NCBI RefSeq assembly: GCF_039535475.1
Contig: NZ_BAAAXG010000012.1
Span: 310,001 to 374,000 of the forward strand
Reading direction: 5' to 3'
Length of the DNA: 64,000 bases
From: Streptomyces showdoensis
GTDB taxonomy: Bacteria > Actinomycetota > Actinomycetes > Streptomycetales > Streptomycetaceae
Shown piece by piece: positions 25,357-33,568 of the stretch (position 1 is the first letter of the stretch; the number at the start of each line of letters is the position of its first letter). A model generated the notes under the pieces. That model worked only from the letters and a program-made list of their open reading frames with translations, did no database searches and was not told the DNA's origin. Both the position numbers and the translations under genes were made by a program.

Positions 25357-26331
25357 TCAGCCCGCCGCCCGCGCCGCCATCCGCGACTTGCGCGCCGCCA
25401 GCCGCTCGTCGAACTTGGACGCCTCGCCGTCCAGCCCGTTCATGTACAGACCGAGCTCCTCCTGGGCCTTCAGACCCTCCGGGCCGAGGCCGTCGATCTG
25501 GAGGACCTTGAGGAAGCGCAGCACCGGCTGGAGCACGTCGTCGTGGTGGATGCGCAGGTTGTAGATCTCGCCGATCGCCATCTGGGCGGCGGCCCGCTCG
25601 AAGCCGGGCATGCCGTGTCCGGGCATCCGGAAGCCGACGACGACGTCCCGCACGGCCTGCATGGTGAGGTCGGGGGCGAGCTCGAAGGCCGCGCCGAGCA
25701 GGTTGCGGTAGAAGACCATGTGCAGGTTCTCGTCGAGCGCGATGCGGGCCAGCATCCGGTCGCAGACGGGGTCGCCGGACTGGTGGCCGGTGTTGCGGTG
25801 CGAGATGCGGGTGGCGAGCTCCTGGAAGGCCACGTACGCGACCGAGTGCAGCATCGAGTGCCGGTTGTCGGACTCGAAGCCCTCGCTCATGTGCGCCATG
25901 CGGAAGCGCTCCAGCTCGTCCGGGTCGACCGCCCGCGAGGCCAGCAGGTAGTCGCGCATCACGATGCCGTGCCGGCCCTCCTCCGCGGTCCAGCGGTGCA
26001 CCCAGGTGCCCCAGGCGCCGTCGCGGCCGAAGAGGCTGGCGATCTCGTGGTGGTAGCTCGGGAGGTTGTCCTCGGTGAGCAGGTTGACCACCAGGGCGAT
26101 CCGGCCGATGTCGGTGACCTTGGACTGCGAGCGGTCCCAGGCCTCGCCGTCCTCGAAGAAGCCCGGGAAGTTCCGGGCGTCGGACCACGGCACGTAGTCG
26201 TGCGGCATCCAGTCCTTGGTGACCTTCAGGTGCCGGTTGAGCTCCTTCTCCACGACCTCTTCCAGGGCGTACAGGAGCCGCGCGTCGGTCCACCCTGCGG
26301 AGCTGCCGAGGTGGGGAGAGGTGAGCGTCAC
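25357..26331 (-). CDS. acyl-ACP (stearoyl-type) desaturase
   Basis: 324 residues, a soluble di-iron desaturase. Iron ligands are visible as Glu87 in LLTEDNLPSYH, EEGRH (Glu118, His121) and DENLH (Glu201, His204), the two E-E-x-x-H-like motifs of the family. It introduces a cis double bond in acyl-ACP and so tunes membrane fluidity. The GTG start at 26331 has AGGAG seven bases upstream. An inverted repeat plus a further half-site lies 38-70 bp upstream, so control by a TetR-type lipid regulator is likely, although none is adjacent. Confidence 0.92.
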   Translation of the reverse strand: MTLTSPHLGSSAGWTDARLLYALEEVVEKELNRHLKVTKDWMPHDYVPWSDARNFPGFFEDGEAWDRSQSKVTDIGRIALVVNLLTEDNLPSYHHEIASLFGRDGAWGTWVHRWTAEEGRHGIVMRDYLLASRAVDPDELERFRMAHMSEGFESDNRHSMLHSVAYVAFQELATRISHRNTGHQSGDPVCDRMLARIALDENLHMVFYRNLLGAAFELAPDLTMQAVRDVVVGFRMPGHGMPGFERAAAQMAIGEIYNLRIHHDDVLQPVLRFLKVLQIDGLGPEGLKAQEELGLYMNGLDGEASKFDERLAARKSRMAARAAG

Positions 26332-26368
26332 GGGAACTCCTGGGGACGGAGAGGGGGCATACGGAACT

Positions 26369-26401
26369 ACCTACGGATTCGTAGGTTACGAGACCGTAGG
26401 T
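26369..26401. promoter_or_regulatory. operator-like triple half-site before the desaturase
   Basis: ACCTACG-GATT-CGTAGGT (26369-26386) is a perfect dyad. A third half-site CGTAGGT follows at 26395-26401, 15 bp from the second. Confidence 0.65.
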
Positions 26402-26538
26402 TAAAGCCCTCATAAGGGGGTGGCCAAGCCCGTCCCGGAGACGAGCCGTCACGTTCCGTCATGCGCGCAGTTCCGGCGGCCGGCGGGAGACCCAGGTCAC
26501 GGGAGTCCGGGCCCGCCGCGGGCCCCGGCGGCGGCTAC

Positions 26539-26757
26539 TCAGAGCAGATGATCGGCGGCGCCGGCCTTCACGGCCGAGATGAGCGCCCGCAGTGCCTCGA
26601 CCGAGTCGCTGACGTACGCGTCGGGGGTGAGGGTGGAGCCGATGTAGGCGCGGCCGGAGCCGTCGAGCCCGAAGCGGAAGCAGTTGGCGCCCTCGCTGCA
26701 GAACGCCTCGTTCCAGGAGATGTCCCGGGTGGCGGCGGGGTGGTCGGTGAGGTTCAT
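26539..26757 (-). CDS. DUF397 small protein (second whiJ-like module)
   Basis: 72 residues ending in the DUF397 helix (SVEALRALISAVKAG). The early part (ISWNEAFCSEGANCFRFGLDGSGRAYIGST) is a variant of the family core. The start lies 13 bases after the regulator stop with AAGGA eight bases upstream, so the two are co-transcribed. It is the cognate partner of the adjacent regulator by analogy with other whiJ-type loci. It is more diverged than the DUF397 protein at 3482. Confidence 0.85.
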   Translation of the reverse strand: MNLTDHPAATRDISWNEAFCSEGANCFRFGLDGSGRAYIGSTLTPDAYVSDSVEALRALISAVKAGAADHLL

Positions 26758-26770
26758 GGTGACGGGTCCT

Positions 26771-27622
26771 TCAGAGGTCCTGGGCGATGGAGCGTATGAA
26801 GTCGCGGGAGGCGGGCAGCGGCAGGGCGAGTCCGCTCAGCCGGTCCAACAGGCCCCGGTAACGGCGCAGTTGCATGTCGGTGTCGAGGAGCATGGAACCG
26901 TGGGACGAGTCGAGCTGCACGGTGTCGAGCTGCGGCACCGGCGCGGACACATAGGTGAACGACTGTCCCGCCCCGGGGAAACCCCCGGCCGTGAACGGGA
27001 TGACCCGCACGGAGACGGTGTCCCGCTCCGAGCGCTCCAGGATGTACTCCAGCTGTGCCCTGGCGACCTTGGGCCCGCCGAACTGCATGCGCAGCGCCGC
27101 CTCGTGGATCACCGCGCCGTACGGCGTCGGCGGGTCCCGGTCGAGCACCTCCTGGCGGCGCAGCCGCAGCTCCACCCGGGCTTCCAGGTCGGGTCCCGGC
27201 AGCGGCGGGTCGGCGGTGTCGAAGACGGCCCGCGCATGCTCCTCGGTCTGCAGCAGGCCCGGGATGTGCGTGGTGACGGCGGTGCACAACTCGGAGGCGT
27301 GGAACTCCAGTTCGGCGATGTCGATCAGTGCGGGCGGCAGCAGTCCCCGGTGCTGCTCCCACCAGCCGCGGTCGCGCTCCTGCGCCATGGCGGCGAGCAG
27401 GTCGATCAGGGCCGTGTCCGGGCAGCCGTAGTTGAAGGCGAGGGTGCGGACCCGTTCGGCGCTGATGCCGAAGCGCCCCGACTCGATGTGGGGGATGCGG
27501 GTGCGGTCGACGCCCAGGAGGGCGGCCGCCTGCTGGGCCGACATGCCCGACTGTTCGCGCAGTCTGCGCAGCTCGTGTCCGAGGCGCTGTTGGCGCGCGG
27601 TCGGGGTGCTCCTTGGCGGCAC
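26771..27622 (-). CDS. XRE-type regulator with DUF5753 domain (second whiJ-like module)
   Basis: 283 residues from the GTG at 27622, which has AAGGGGGA nine bases upstream. The helix-turn-helix is LGHELRRLREQSGMSAQQAAALLGVDRTRIPHIESGR in pieces, followed by the DUF5753 signature IPGLLQTEEHARAVF and the C-terminal YRGLLDRLSGLALP. It has the same architecture as the 2615 regulator but is clearly a different paralogue. It is divergent from a HATPase-like gene, and its DUF397 partner follows. The long inverted repeat at 27751-27782 is its probable operator. Confidence 0.9.
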   Translation of the reverse strand: MPPRSTPTARQQRLGHELRRLREQSGMSAQQAAALLGVDRTRIPHIESGRFGISAERVRTLAFNYGCPDTALIDLLAAMAQERDRGWWEQHRGLLPPALIDIAELEFHASELCTAVTTHIPGLLQTEEHARAVFDTADPPLPGPDLEARVELRLRRQEVLDRDPPTPYGAVIHEAALRMQFGGPKVARAQLEYILERSERDTVSVRVIPFTAGGFPGAGQSFTYVSAPVPQLDTVQLDSSHGSMLLDTDMQLRRYRGLLDRLSGLALPLPASRDFIRSIAQDL

Positions 27623-27750
27623 GCTCGTGTCCCCCTTCGGTTCCGGGCTCGTGGTCCGGAGGAATCCGCCCGGAACGGCACAAGTGCGAGTGTCTACTGC
27701 CAAGTAGTAGCACTGTGCTCCGGGCGTACGTTACGGTCGGTAGTGCAAGT

Positions 27751-27782
27751 CTCACACGGGGCAATCGTGTTCGACGTGTGAG
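27751..27782. promoter_or_regulatory. long-spaced inverted repeat in the second divergent whiJ-like region
   Basis: CTCACACG / CGTGTGAG arms (27751-27758, 27775-27782) separated by 16 bases, in the 195-bp gap between the divergent starts. A smaller dyad CTACT-GCCA-AGTAG lies at 27694-27707. Confidence 0.55.
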
Positions 27783-27817
27783 CACCCCCACACGCACAGG
27801 AAATGTGAGCGAAACCG

Positions 27818-28279
27818 ATGAAGGGCGCACTGCGTTGCCTCCCGTCCGCCGTGGCGGCCGGCCCCATACCTCCCGCCACGGAGAACCTCAGCTACTCGAT
27901 GCTCCTCCCCGGGGGCGCCTACTGTGCCGGACTGGCCCGTGACGCCATCCGCACCCTGGTGAGCCGCCACGGGCTCGCCGAACTCTGCGAGACCGCCGTC
28001 CTCGCCGCCTCCGAGCTGGTCTCCGCCGCGTACCGCTTCACCCCGGACCGCGAGATGGTCCTGCGGGTGCGCTGGCAGTTCGACGCGCTGCGGATCGTCC
28101 TCTACGACCAGCACCCGGCCCACTCCGCGCCGACGGCGGCCGACGCATGCCGCGACCGCCGCAGCCGCAGCATGTGGCTGCTGGCCGCGGCGGTCGAGGC
28201 GCACGGCGGGGACTGGGGGCTCGCCCCCGTCCTCACACCGGACGGGGGCACCAAGTCCTGGGCCTTACTCCACCGTTAG
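27818..28279 (+). CDS. degenerate HATPase-like protein (second whiJ-like module)
   Basis: 153 residues with the overall helix-strand pattern of RsbW-type ATPases (LCETAVLAASELVSAAYRF ... LRVRWQFDALRIVLYD ... SMWLLAAAVEAHGGDWG). The ATP-binding boxes are eroded: the N-box Asn is replaced (ELVSAAY for ELVTNAV), the D-x-G of G1 is YDQHP, and the G2 glycines are gone. It probably no longer binds ATP and may act as a plain protein-binding module. It is divergent from the regulator gene. Its last 15 bases overlap the end of the convergent ABC-F gene. Confidence 0.75.
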   Translation: MKGALRCLPSAVAAGPIPPATENLSYSMLLPGGAYCAGLARDAIRTLVSRHGLAELCETAVLAASELVSAAYRFTPDREMVLRVRWQFDALRIVLYDQHPAHSAPTAADACRDRRSRSMWLLAAAVEAHGGDWGLAPVLTPDGGTKSWALLHR

Positions 28280-29908
28280 CAGCCCCTCCCGCACGGCCTC
28301 GGCCGTCGTGGGCCGCAGCTCGCCGTCGAGCCGCAGCCAGCGGGTGATCCCCAGCGACTCCAGGAACGGCACGTCGTGACTGGCCACGATCAGTGCCCCC
28401 TCGTACGCGTCGAGCGCGGCGGTCAGGCTCCGCACCGACGCCATGTCCAGGTTGTTGGTCGGCTCGTCGAGCATCAGCAGCTGCGGCGCCGGCTCGGCGA
28501 GCAGCAGCGCCGCCAGCGTCGCACGGAACCGCTCGCCGCCGGACAGCATGCCCACCGGCCGGTCGGCCCGGGCGCCCCGGAAGAGGAACCGGGCCAGCCG
28601 TGCCCTGATCGCGTTGTCCGTCGCCCCGGGTGCCATCCGGGCCACGTTCTCCACCACGCTCAGCCCGTCGTCCAGCACGTCGAGCCGCTGCGGCAGGAAC
28701 CGCAGCGGGACCCGCGCCACCGCCTCGCCCGCGACCGGATCGAGCTCGCCCGCGAGCGTCCGCAGCAGCGTCGTCTTCCCGGCCCCGTTCCGGCCGACCA
28801 GGGCCACCCGCTCCGGACCCCGCAGCTCGAACTCCCCGGCGACCCGTGCCCCGTACCGCAGCTCCAGGTCGTGCAGCACCAGCACGTCCCGGCCCGGCGG
28901 GACCGAGGTGTAAGGCAGCTCGATCCGGATCTCGTCGTCGTCCCGCACCGCCTCCACCGCCGCGTCCAGCCGCGAGCGCGCCTCGGCGAGCCGCTCCGCG
29001 TGCACCTGGCGCTGCTTGCCGGCCGACACCTCGGCCTGGGCCTTGCGGTTGCCCGCCACGATCCTCGGCACCACCCGGTTCTCCGCGCTCTTCTGCCCGT
29101 AGCGCTTGCGCCGGGCCGACTTGCCCTGCGCCTCGGTCAGTTCCCGCTTCTGGCGCTGGACGTCGGCCTCGGCGACCCGCACCATGCGTTCGGCCGTCTC
29201 CTGTTCGGCGGCGAGCGCCGCCCGGTAGTCGGACCAGGCGCCGCCGTACCAGGTGACCTCGCCGTCCCGCAGGTCGGCGATCTGGTCCACCCGTTCCAGG
29301 AGTTCCCGGTCGTGGCTGACCACGACGAGCACCCCCGGCCAGGCGTCCACCGCCTCGTACAGCCTCTGGCGGGCGAAGAGGTCCAGGTTGTTCGTCGGCT
29401 CGTCGAGCAGCAGCACGTCCGGCCGGGCGAGCAGCAGCGCCGCCAGCCGCAGCAGGACGGACTCGCCGCCCGAGATCTCGCCGATCGTGCGGTCGAGCCC
29501 GACGTGTCCGAGACCGAGCCGGTCGAGCACGGCCCGGGCCCGCTCCTCCACGTCCCAGTCGTCGCCGACGGCCGCGAAGTGCCCGTCGTCGGTGTCGCCC
29601 GCCTCGATCGCGTGCAGCGCGGCCCGGGCGCGGTCGATGCCGAGCGCCCGGTCGACGCGCAGCCCGGTGTCGAGGACCAGGTTCTGCGGGAGGTAGCCGA
29701 CCTCGCCCGCGACCCGCACCGTCCCGGAGGAGGGGCTGAGCTCGCCGGCGATCAGCTTGAGCAGGGTGGACTTCCCCGAACCGTTCAGACCGACCAGACC
29801 GGTCCGGCCGGGGCCGACGGCGAGCCGGAAGTCGTCGAGGACCCGGGTCCCGTCGGGCCAGGAGAAGGAGAGGGACGTGCAGGTGACGAAGGTGGGGCGT
29901 GGCGCCAT
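28265..29908 (-). CDS. ABC-F family ATPase (ribosome-associated type)
   Basis: 547 residues with two ABC domains and no membrane segment. Domain 1 has Walker A GLNGSGKST, signature ISGGESVLLRLAALL and Walker B VLLLDEPTNNLD. Domain 2 has GRNGAGKTT, LSGGERFRATLAALLL and LLMLDEPTNNLD. The Arg/Lys-rich linker between them (QRQKRELTEAQGKSARRKRYGQ) is the P-site-tRNA interaction motif region. ABC-F proteins rescue stalled ribosomes, some giving antibiotic resistance; which applies is not visible. The ATG at 29908 has GGGAGG five bases upstream. Confidence 0.9.
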   Translation of the reverse strand: MAPRPTFVTCTSLSFSWPDGTRVLDDFRLAVGPGRTGLVGLNGSGKSTLLKLIAGELSPSSGTVRVAGEVGYLPQNLVLDTGLRVDRALGIDRARAALHAIEAGDTDDGHFAAVGDDWDVEERARAVLDRLGLGHVGLDRTIGEISGGESVLLRLAALLLARPDVLLLDEPTNNLDLFARQRLYEAVDAWPGVLVVVSHDRELLERVDQIADLRDGEVTWYGGAWSDYRAALAAEQETAERMVRVAEADVQRQKRELTEAQGKSARRKRYGQKSAENRVVPRIVAGNRKAQAEVSAGKQRQVHAERLAEARSRLDAAVEAVRDDDEIRIELPYTSVPPGRDVLVLHDLELRYGARVAGEFELRGPERVALVGRNGAGKTTLLRTLAGELDPVAGEAVARVPLRFLPQRLDVLDDGLSVVENVARMAPGATDNAIRARLARFLFRGARADRPVGMLSGGERFRATLAALLLAEPAPQLLMLDEPTNNLDMASVRSLTAALDAYEGALIVASHDVPFLESLGITRWLRLDGELRPTTAEAVREGLLTVE

Positions 29909-30183
29909 GAGAGCCTCCCGGTGGCATGGGCGTGGAGAAGGACTGCGCGGAACGCGCGGACTACGCGGGAGACACCGGGGCGCGGGCTGGGAGAGGAGAA
30001 CGGGGCAGCGCTCGTACGCCGAGGTCGAGGACGGCACACGCGGCGGCGGGGCGGCACGCGCGGCACGGTGTCTCGAAACCTCAGACGAGCAACGGCCTTC
30101 TCCGATCGGGCGACAACAGGGCCGGGAAGAACGCTACGGAGCGGGCGGCGTGCGCCGCAAACGAATTAAGGGCGCGCCCCCGC
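29909..30183 (-). other. 275-bp upstream region of the ABC-F gene
   Basis: No gene seen. The ABC-F reading frame stays open back to 30037 but with no ribosome site. A long leader before an ABC-F gene can carry antibiotic-responsive attenuation, yet I found no convincing leader peptide or terminator hairpin. Confidence 0.4.
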
Positions 30184-30600
30184 CTACGGGCGCTCCTCCA
30201 GGAGCCGGCCGAGGTTCCCGTCCCAGTCGAGGTGCTCGCGCTCGCGGCCCCGCGGCACCAGGCGCTGCGAGGCCTTGAGGAAGCGGCGCAGCTCGGACGT
30301 GTGGACGTGCACCATGGCGACGCCCTCGGGGGCGTGGAACTCGACCACGGTCCGGTCGTACCCGTACGGGCGCAGTCGTACGTCCCCGAGGCCCGCGGGT
30401 CCCTCGACGCCCTCCGCGAGCAGCTCGCGCGCGAAGGCCCACGAGACTTCCACGCCCTCCAGCGTCGCGGGCGGCGGGAAGGCCATGCGGACCGCGAACG
30501 GGTCCTCACGGTCGTACCGCAGCGTGGCGGAGACGGTCTCCATCCGTGGGACGGACGCGACCAGACGGGCCTGGACGGCCTGCTCGATGACGGTGGACAA
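30184..30600 (-). CDS. SsgA-like sporulation/cell-division regulator (SALP)
   Basis: 138 residues of the SsgA/SsgB family, unique to morphologically complex actinobacteria. Matching stretches are LRYDREDPFAVRMAF, VSWAFARELLAEGV, GLGDVRLRP and FLKASQRLVPRGREREHLDWDGNLGRLL. SALPs control septum-site choice and peptidoglycan processing during sporulation. The start is TTG at 30600, chosen because AGGAGG lies six bases upstream and no ATG or GTG fits. It is upstream of the ABC-F gene on the same strand but 275 bp away. Strong evidence for Streptomyces or a close relative. Confidence 0.9.
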   Translation of the reverse strand: MSTVIEQAVQARLVASVPRMETVSATLRYDREDPFAVRMAFPPPATLEGVEVSWAFARELLAEGVEGPAGLGDVRLRPYGYDRTVVEFHAPEGVAMVHVHTSELRRFLKASQRLVPRGREREHLDWDGNLGRLLEERP

Positions 30601-30755
30601 GGCCAGCCTCCTGTTGCGCGGCTACGTTCTCCTGGTCTCCCCCTGACACAGGAAGAGACGAACCGCGGGGCCGGATCGTGCACTGCGGGGGTACGTGAGC
30701 TGTGTCACCGCCCGCCGCGGCCGCCCGCCGTCGGCGTCTCTCGGCGCCGTCGGCG

Positions 30756-31232
30756 CTATCCGTCGGCCGCGAAGGGCTCGAACTCCGCGCCCGCGCACGC
30801 TCCGGAGTGGTCGCAGTACGGCTGGTTGCCGGTGGCGCCGCAGCCGCACAGAACCGCCCGGGTCTCGTGCCGCCCCTCCGGCCCGCTCCGCCCGTCCCGC
30901 ACGAGGAGGTCGCCGCGGACCAGGAGCCGGCCGTCCGGCATCCGCCGCACGGTGGTGGGGACGTCCCCCGACTCGGCCGGGACCTCGGCCGGGCCCGGGG
31001 CCGGGCGGTACTGGAGCGCGCCCGACGGACAGCGGCGGATCACCTCGGCGACCAGGTCGGGGGCGGCCCCGTCGGGCCGCACCCACGGGCGCTCGGCCAG
31101 GTCGAACACGGCGGGCAGGCCGCGGACGCACTCCGCCGCGTGGAGGCAGCGGCGCGGCTCGTATGTGACGGTGATGCCCTCGCCGTCGTACTCCTTGATC
31201 CTCGGCTGTTCCTCGGCCGTGGGTTCGGTCAT
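30756..31232 (-). CDS. fused YjdI-type mono-cluster and CDGSH iron-sulfur protein
   Basis: 158 residues. Residues 1-75 are the divergent 4Fe-4S mono-cluster domain (Fer4_19/YjdI: ITVTYEPRRCLHAAECVRGLPAVFD ... RRCPSGALQY). Residues 90-150 are a CDGSH-type domain with CGCGATGNQPYCDHSG, giving the C-x-C...C...H ligands of a 2Fe-2S cluster. A redox or electron-transfer role is likely but unproven. A TAGGCT -10 lies six bases before the ATG, so the gene is leaderless. Confidence 0.88.
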   Translation of the reverse strand: MTEPTAEEQPRIKEYDGEGITVTYEPRRCLHAAECVRGLPAVFDLAERPWVRPDGAAPDLVAEVIRRCPSGALQYRPAPGPAEVPAESGDVPTTVRRMPDGRLLVRGDLLVRDGRSGPEGRHETRAVLCGCGATGNQPYCDHSGACAGAEFEPFAADG

Positions 31233-31238
31233 GCGCCC

Positions 31239-31244
31239 AGCCTA
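31239..31244 (-). promoter_or_regulatory. -10 box, leaderless promoter of the iron-sulfur gene
   Basis: TAGGCT on the minus strand, six bases before the ATG at 31232. Confidence 0.6.
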
Positions 31245-31307
31245 GGAAGGGGCGGCGGGGCACGCACCCTGGACGGGGATCTTCGGGGTGGGCTAGCTTC
31301 CGGCGCC

Positions 31308-32396
31308 ATGACGTCCATGCGGAACACGAGACGAATGACGGCGACGGCGCTGGCGGGGGCCGCTCTGGCGATGGCCCTCGCGGCCCCGGCGCAGGCGGCG
31401 CCCGGCCACGGGCCCGCCGGGTGGCGGCTCACGAAGACCGACACCGACGCCCGCTTCCGTGGCCTCGCCGCGGTCAGCCGGTCGGTCGCCTGGGCGGCGG
31501 GTTCCCAGGGCACGGTGCTGCGCACCACCGACGGGGGCAAGAGCTGGCGAAACGTCTCTCCGCCGGGAGCGGCGGAGCTGGAGTTCCGCGACGTGGAGGC
31601 CTTCGACGGCCGGCGGGCCGTGGTCCTCGCGATCGGCGAGGGCGAGGCCTCCCGGGTCCTGCGCACCGAGGACGGCGGGCTGACCTGGAGCGAGTCCTTC
31701 CGCAACACCGACCCGCGGGCCTTCTACGACTGCATGACCTTCTTCGACCGCCGGCACGGCCTCGCGATGAGCGACCCGGTCGACGGGAAGTACCGCATCC
31801 TGTCCACCGGCGACGGCGGCCGGTCCTGGCGGGTCCTGCCCGCCGAGGGCATGCCCGCCGCGTTGCCCGGCGAGGCCGGGTTCGCGGCGAGCGGGCAGTG
31901 CCTGGTCTCGTCCGGGCCGAAGGACGTGTGGCTCGCGACCGGCGGCGGCGCCACCGGCCGGGTCCTGCACTCCGCGGACCGCGGCCTGCACTGGACCGCC
32001 ACGGACACCACGATCCCGGCGGGGGAGGGAGCCAAGGGCGTCTTCGGCCTCGCCTTCCGCGACCGCGCCCACGGCATCGCCGTCGGCGGCGACTACCGCA
32101 AGGACCAGCCCTCGCCGCGGGCCGCCGCCGTCACCGGCGACGCGGGCCGCAGCTGGACGGCCTCCGCCACCCCGCCGCCCGTCTACCGCTCGGGCGTCGC
32201 CTGGCTCCCGCACGCGAAGCGGTCCGCCCTCGCGGTCGGCCCCACCGGCACGGACCTCACCACGGACGGCGGCCGCACCTGGCGCACGGTCGACACCGGC
32301 TCGTACGACACCGTCGACTGCACCGCCGACGGCGCCTGCTGGGCCTCCGGGGAGAAGGGCCGGATCGCCCGGCTCACCCGCGGGGACCTGGGCTAG
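31308..32396 (+). CDS. secreted beta-propeller protein (YCF48/sialidase-like)
   Basis: 362 residues with a Sec signal (MTSMRNTRRMTATALAGAALAMALAAPAQAA in pieces). The mature protein is a run of Asp-box-like repeats: TTDGGKSWRN, TEDGGLTWSE, STGDGGRSWRV, SADRGLHWTA, TGDAGRSWTA, TTDGGRTWRT. These are typical of six- or seven-bladed propellers related to photosystem II assembly factor YCF48 and BNR repeats. No catalytic tyrosine or arginine triad is evident, so it is probably a binding scaffold. Three in-frame ATGs (31308, 31317, 31335) compete. A TAGCTT box eight bases before the first favours it. Confidence 0.85.
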   Translation: MTSMRNTRRMTATALAGAALAMALAAPAQAAPGHGPAGWRLTKTDTDARFRGLAAVSRSVAWAAGSQGTVLRTTDGGKSWRNVSPPGAAELEFRDVEAFDGRRAVVLAIGEGEASRVLRTEDGGLTWSESFRNTDPRAFYDCMTFFDRRHGLAMSDPVDGKYRILSTGDGGRSWRVLPAEGMPAALPGEAGFAASGQCLVSSGPKDVWLATGGGATGRVLHSADRGLHWTATDTTIPAGEGAKGVFGLAFRDRAHGIAVGGDYRKDQPSPRAAAVTGDAGRSWTASATPPPVYRSGVAWLPHAKRSALAVGPTGTDLTTDGGRTWRTVDTGSYDTVDCTADGACWASGEKGRIARLTRGDLG

Positions 32397-32427
32397 CGGC
32401 TCGGGGAGGCACCCCGCCGCGCCGCCC

Positions 32428-32727
32428 TCAGGCCGGCAACTCCTCGCGGAACGGGGCCAGTTCGGCGGCCGTCTTGGTCGCGTGGAACTCGGTGATCCGG
32501 TACGCGCAGACGCCCCCGACGCTGAACGGGTCGGCCGCCGCGATCTTCTCGATCTCCGCGCGGCCGACCCCGGCGGCCAGGATCACCCCGCCGTCGCGGG
32601 GGTTCTTCCGCCCGGAGGCGAGGAACACCCCGGCGGCGTACTGCGCGTCGAGCCACTCGATGTGCGCGTCGAGCAGCGCGTCGACCTGCTCGACCGGGGC
32701 GGTGTAGGAGAGTTCAAGTACGAACAT
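32428..32727 (-). CDS. YciI-like small protein
   Basis: 99 residues of the YCII/dimeric alpha-beta barrel family: LELSYTAPVEQVDALLDAHIEWL, ASGRKNPRDGGVILA, DPFSVGGVCAYRITEF. The conserved His (DAHIEW) and Asp of the family are present. Function is not established; some relatives act in chlorinated-compound degradation. A TAGCCT -10 seven bases before the ATG indicates a leaderless message. It is divergent from the endonuclease V gene 53 bp away. Confidence 0.9.
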   Translation of the reverse strand: MFVLELSYTAPVEQVDALLDAHIEWLDAQYAAGVFLASGRKNPRDGGVILAAGVGRAEIEKIAAADPFSVGGVCAYRITEFHATKTAAELAPFREELPA

Positions 32728-32734
32728 GGGCGCC

Positions 32735-32740
32735 AGGCTA
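32735..32740 (-). promoter_or_regulatory. -10 box of the YciI-like gene
   Basis: TAGCCT on the minus strand, seven bases before the ATG at 32727. Confidence 0.55.
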
Positions 32741-32766
32741 CGCGCCCGCCCCGGCCCGGTCCGCCG

Positions 32767-32772
32767 TAGGGT
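32767..32772 (+). promoter_or_regulatory. -10 box of the endonuclease V gene
   Basis: TAGGGT eight bases before the ATG at 32781. Confidence 0.5.
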
Positions 32773-32780
32773 GCCCAGTC

Positions 32781-33476
32781 ATGACGATCATCGAGATTCC
32801 CGCGGGCTGGCCCGCCGACGAGGACACCGCCAGGGCCGTGCAGGAGGAGCTGCGCGAGCGGCTCGTGACGGCCGAGGAGGGTCCCGCCGCCGGGACGGGT
32901 CGCGTCACCGGGGTCGACGTCGCCTACGACGACGAGCGCGACCTGGTGGCCGCGGCGGCCGTCGTGCTGGACGCCCGGACCCTTGAGGTGGTGGAGGAGG
33001 CCACCGCCGTCGGACGGGTGTCCTTCCCGTACGTACCGGGGCTGCTCGCCTTCCGCGAGGTCCCGACCGTGCTCGCCGCGCTCGGGCGGCTCGCCGCCGA
33101 CCCGGGGCTGCTGGTCTGCGACGGCTACGGCCTCGCCCACCCGCGCCGCTTCGGCCTCGCCAGCCACCTCGGGGTGGTCACGGGGCTGCCCTCGATCGGC
33201 GTCGCCAAGAACCCGTTCACCTTCACGTACGAGCAGCCCGGCACCGACCGGGGAGCGTTCGCCGACCTCGTCGCCGAGGGCGAGACCGTCGGCCGCGCGC
33301 TGCGCACCCGCGCCGGCGTGAAGCCGGTCTTCGTCTCCGTCGGCCACCGGGTCTCGCTGGAGCGGGCCTGTGCCCACACGCTCCACCTCACCCCCCGCTA
33401 CCGCCTGCCCGAGACCACCCGCCACGCCGACTCGCTGTGCCGCCGGGCCCTCGCCGAGGCGCGTGCGGCGGAGTGA
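32781..33476 (+). CDS. nfi: endonuclease V (deaminated-base repair)
   Basis: 231 residues of endonuclease V. The metal ligands are visible as Asp46 (GVDVAYDD), Glu93 in the PYVPGLLAFREVP signature, and Asp114 (VCDGYGLAHPRRFGLASHLG). It nicks DNA one base 3' of inosine, initiating alternative excision repair of deaminated adenine. It is complete in length. No ribosome site precedes the ATG, and a TAGGGT box eight bases upstream suggests a leaderless start. Confidence 0.93.
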   Translation: MTIIEIPAGWPADEDTARAVQEELRERLVTAEEGPAAGTGRVTGVDVAYDDERDLVAAAAVVLDARTLEVVEEATAVGRVSFPYVPGLLAFREVPTVLAALGRLAADPGLLVCDGYGLAHPRRFGLASHLGVVTGLPSIGVAKNPFTFTYEQPGTDRGAFADLVAEGETVGRALRTRAGVKPVFVSVGHRVSLERACAHTLHLTPRYRLPETTRHADSLCRRALAEARAAE

Positions 33477-33568
33477 GGGCGCATGAGCACGAGGACCCTG
33501 TGACTCCTGGGGCGCCTGAGTACGAGTACGGATACCGGCCCGGTACGGTGGGCGGCACAGTGTGGAGC

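Noticed and set aside
29909..30037. An N-terminal extension of the first ABC-F protein
   Set aside because: The frame is open but begins at a GTG without ribosome site, while ATG 29908 has GGGAGG at ideal spacing.
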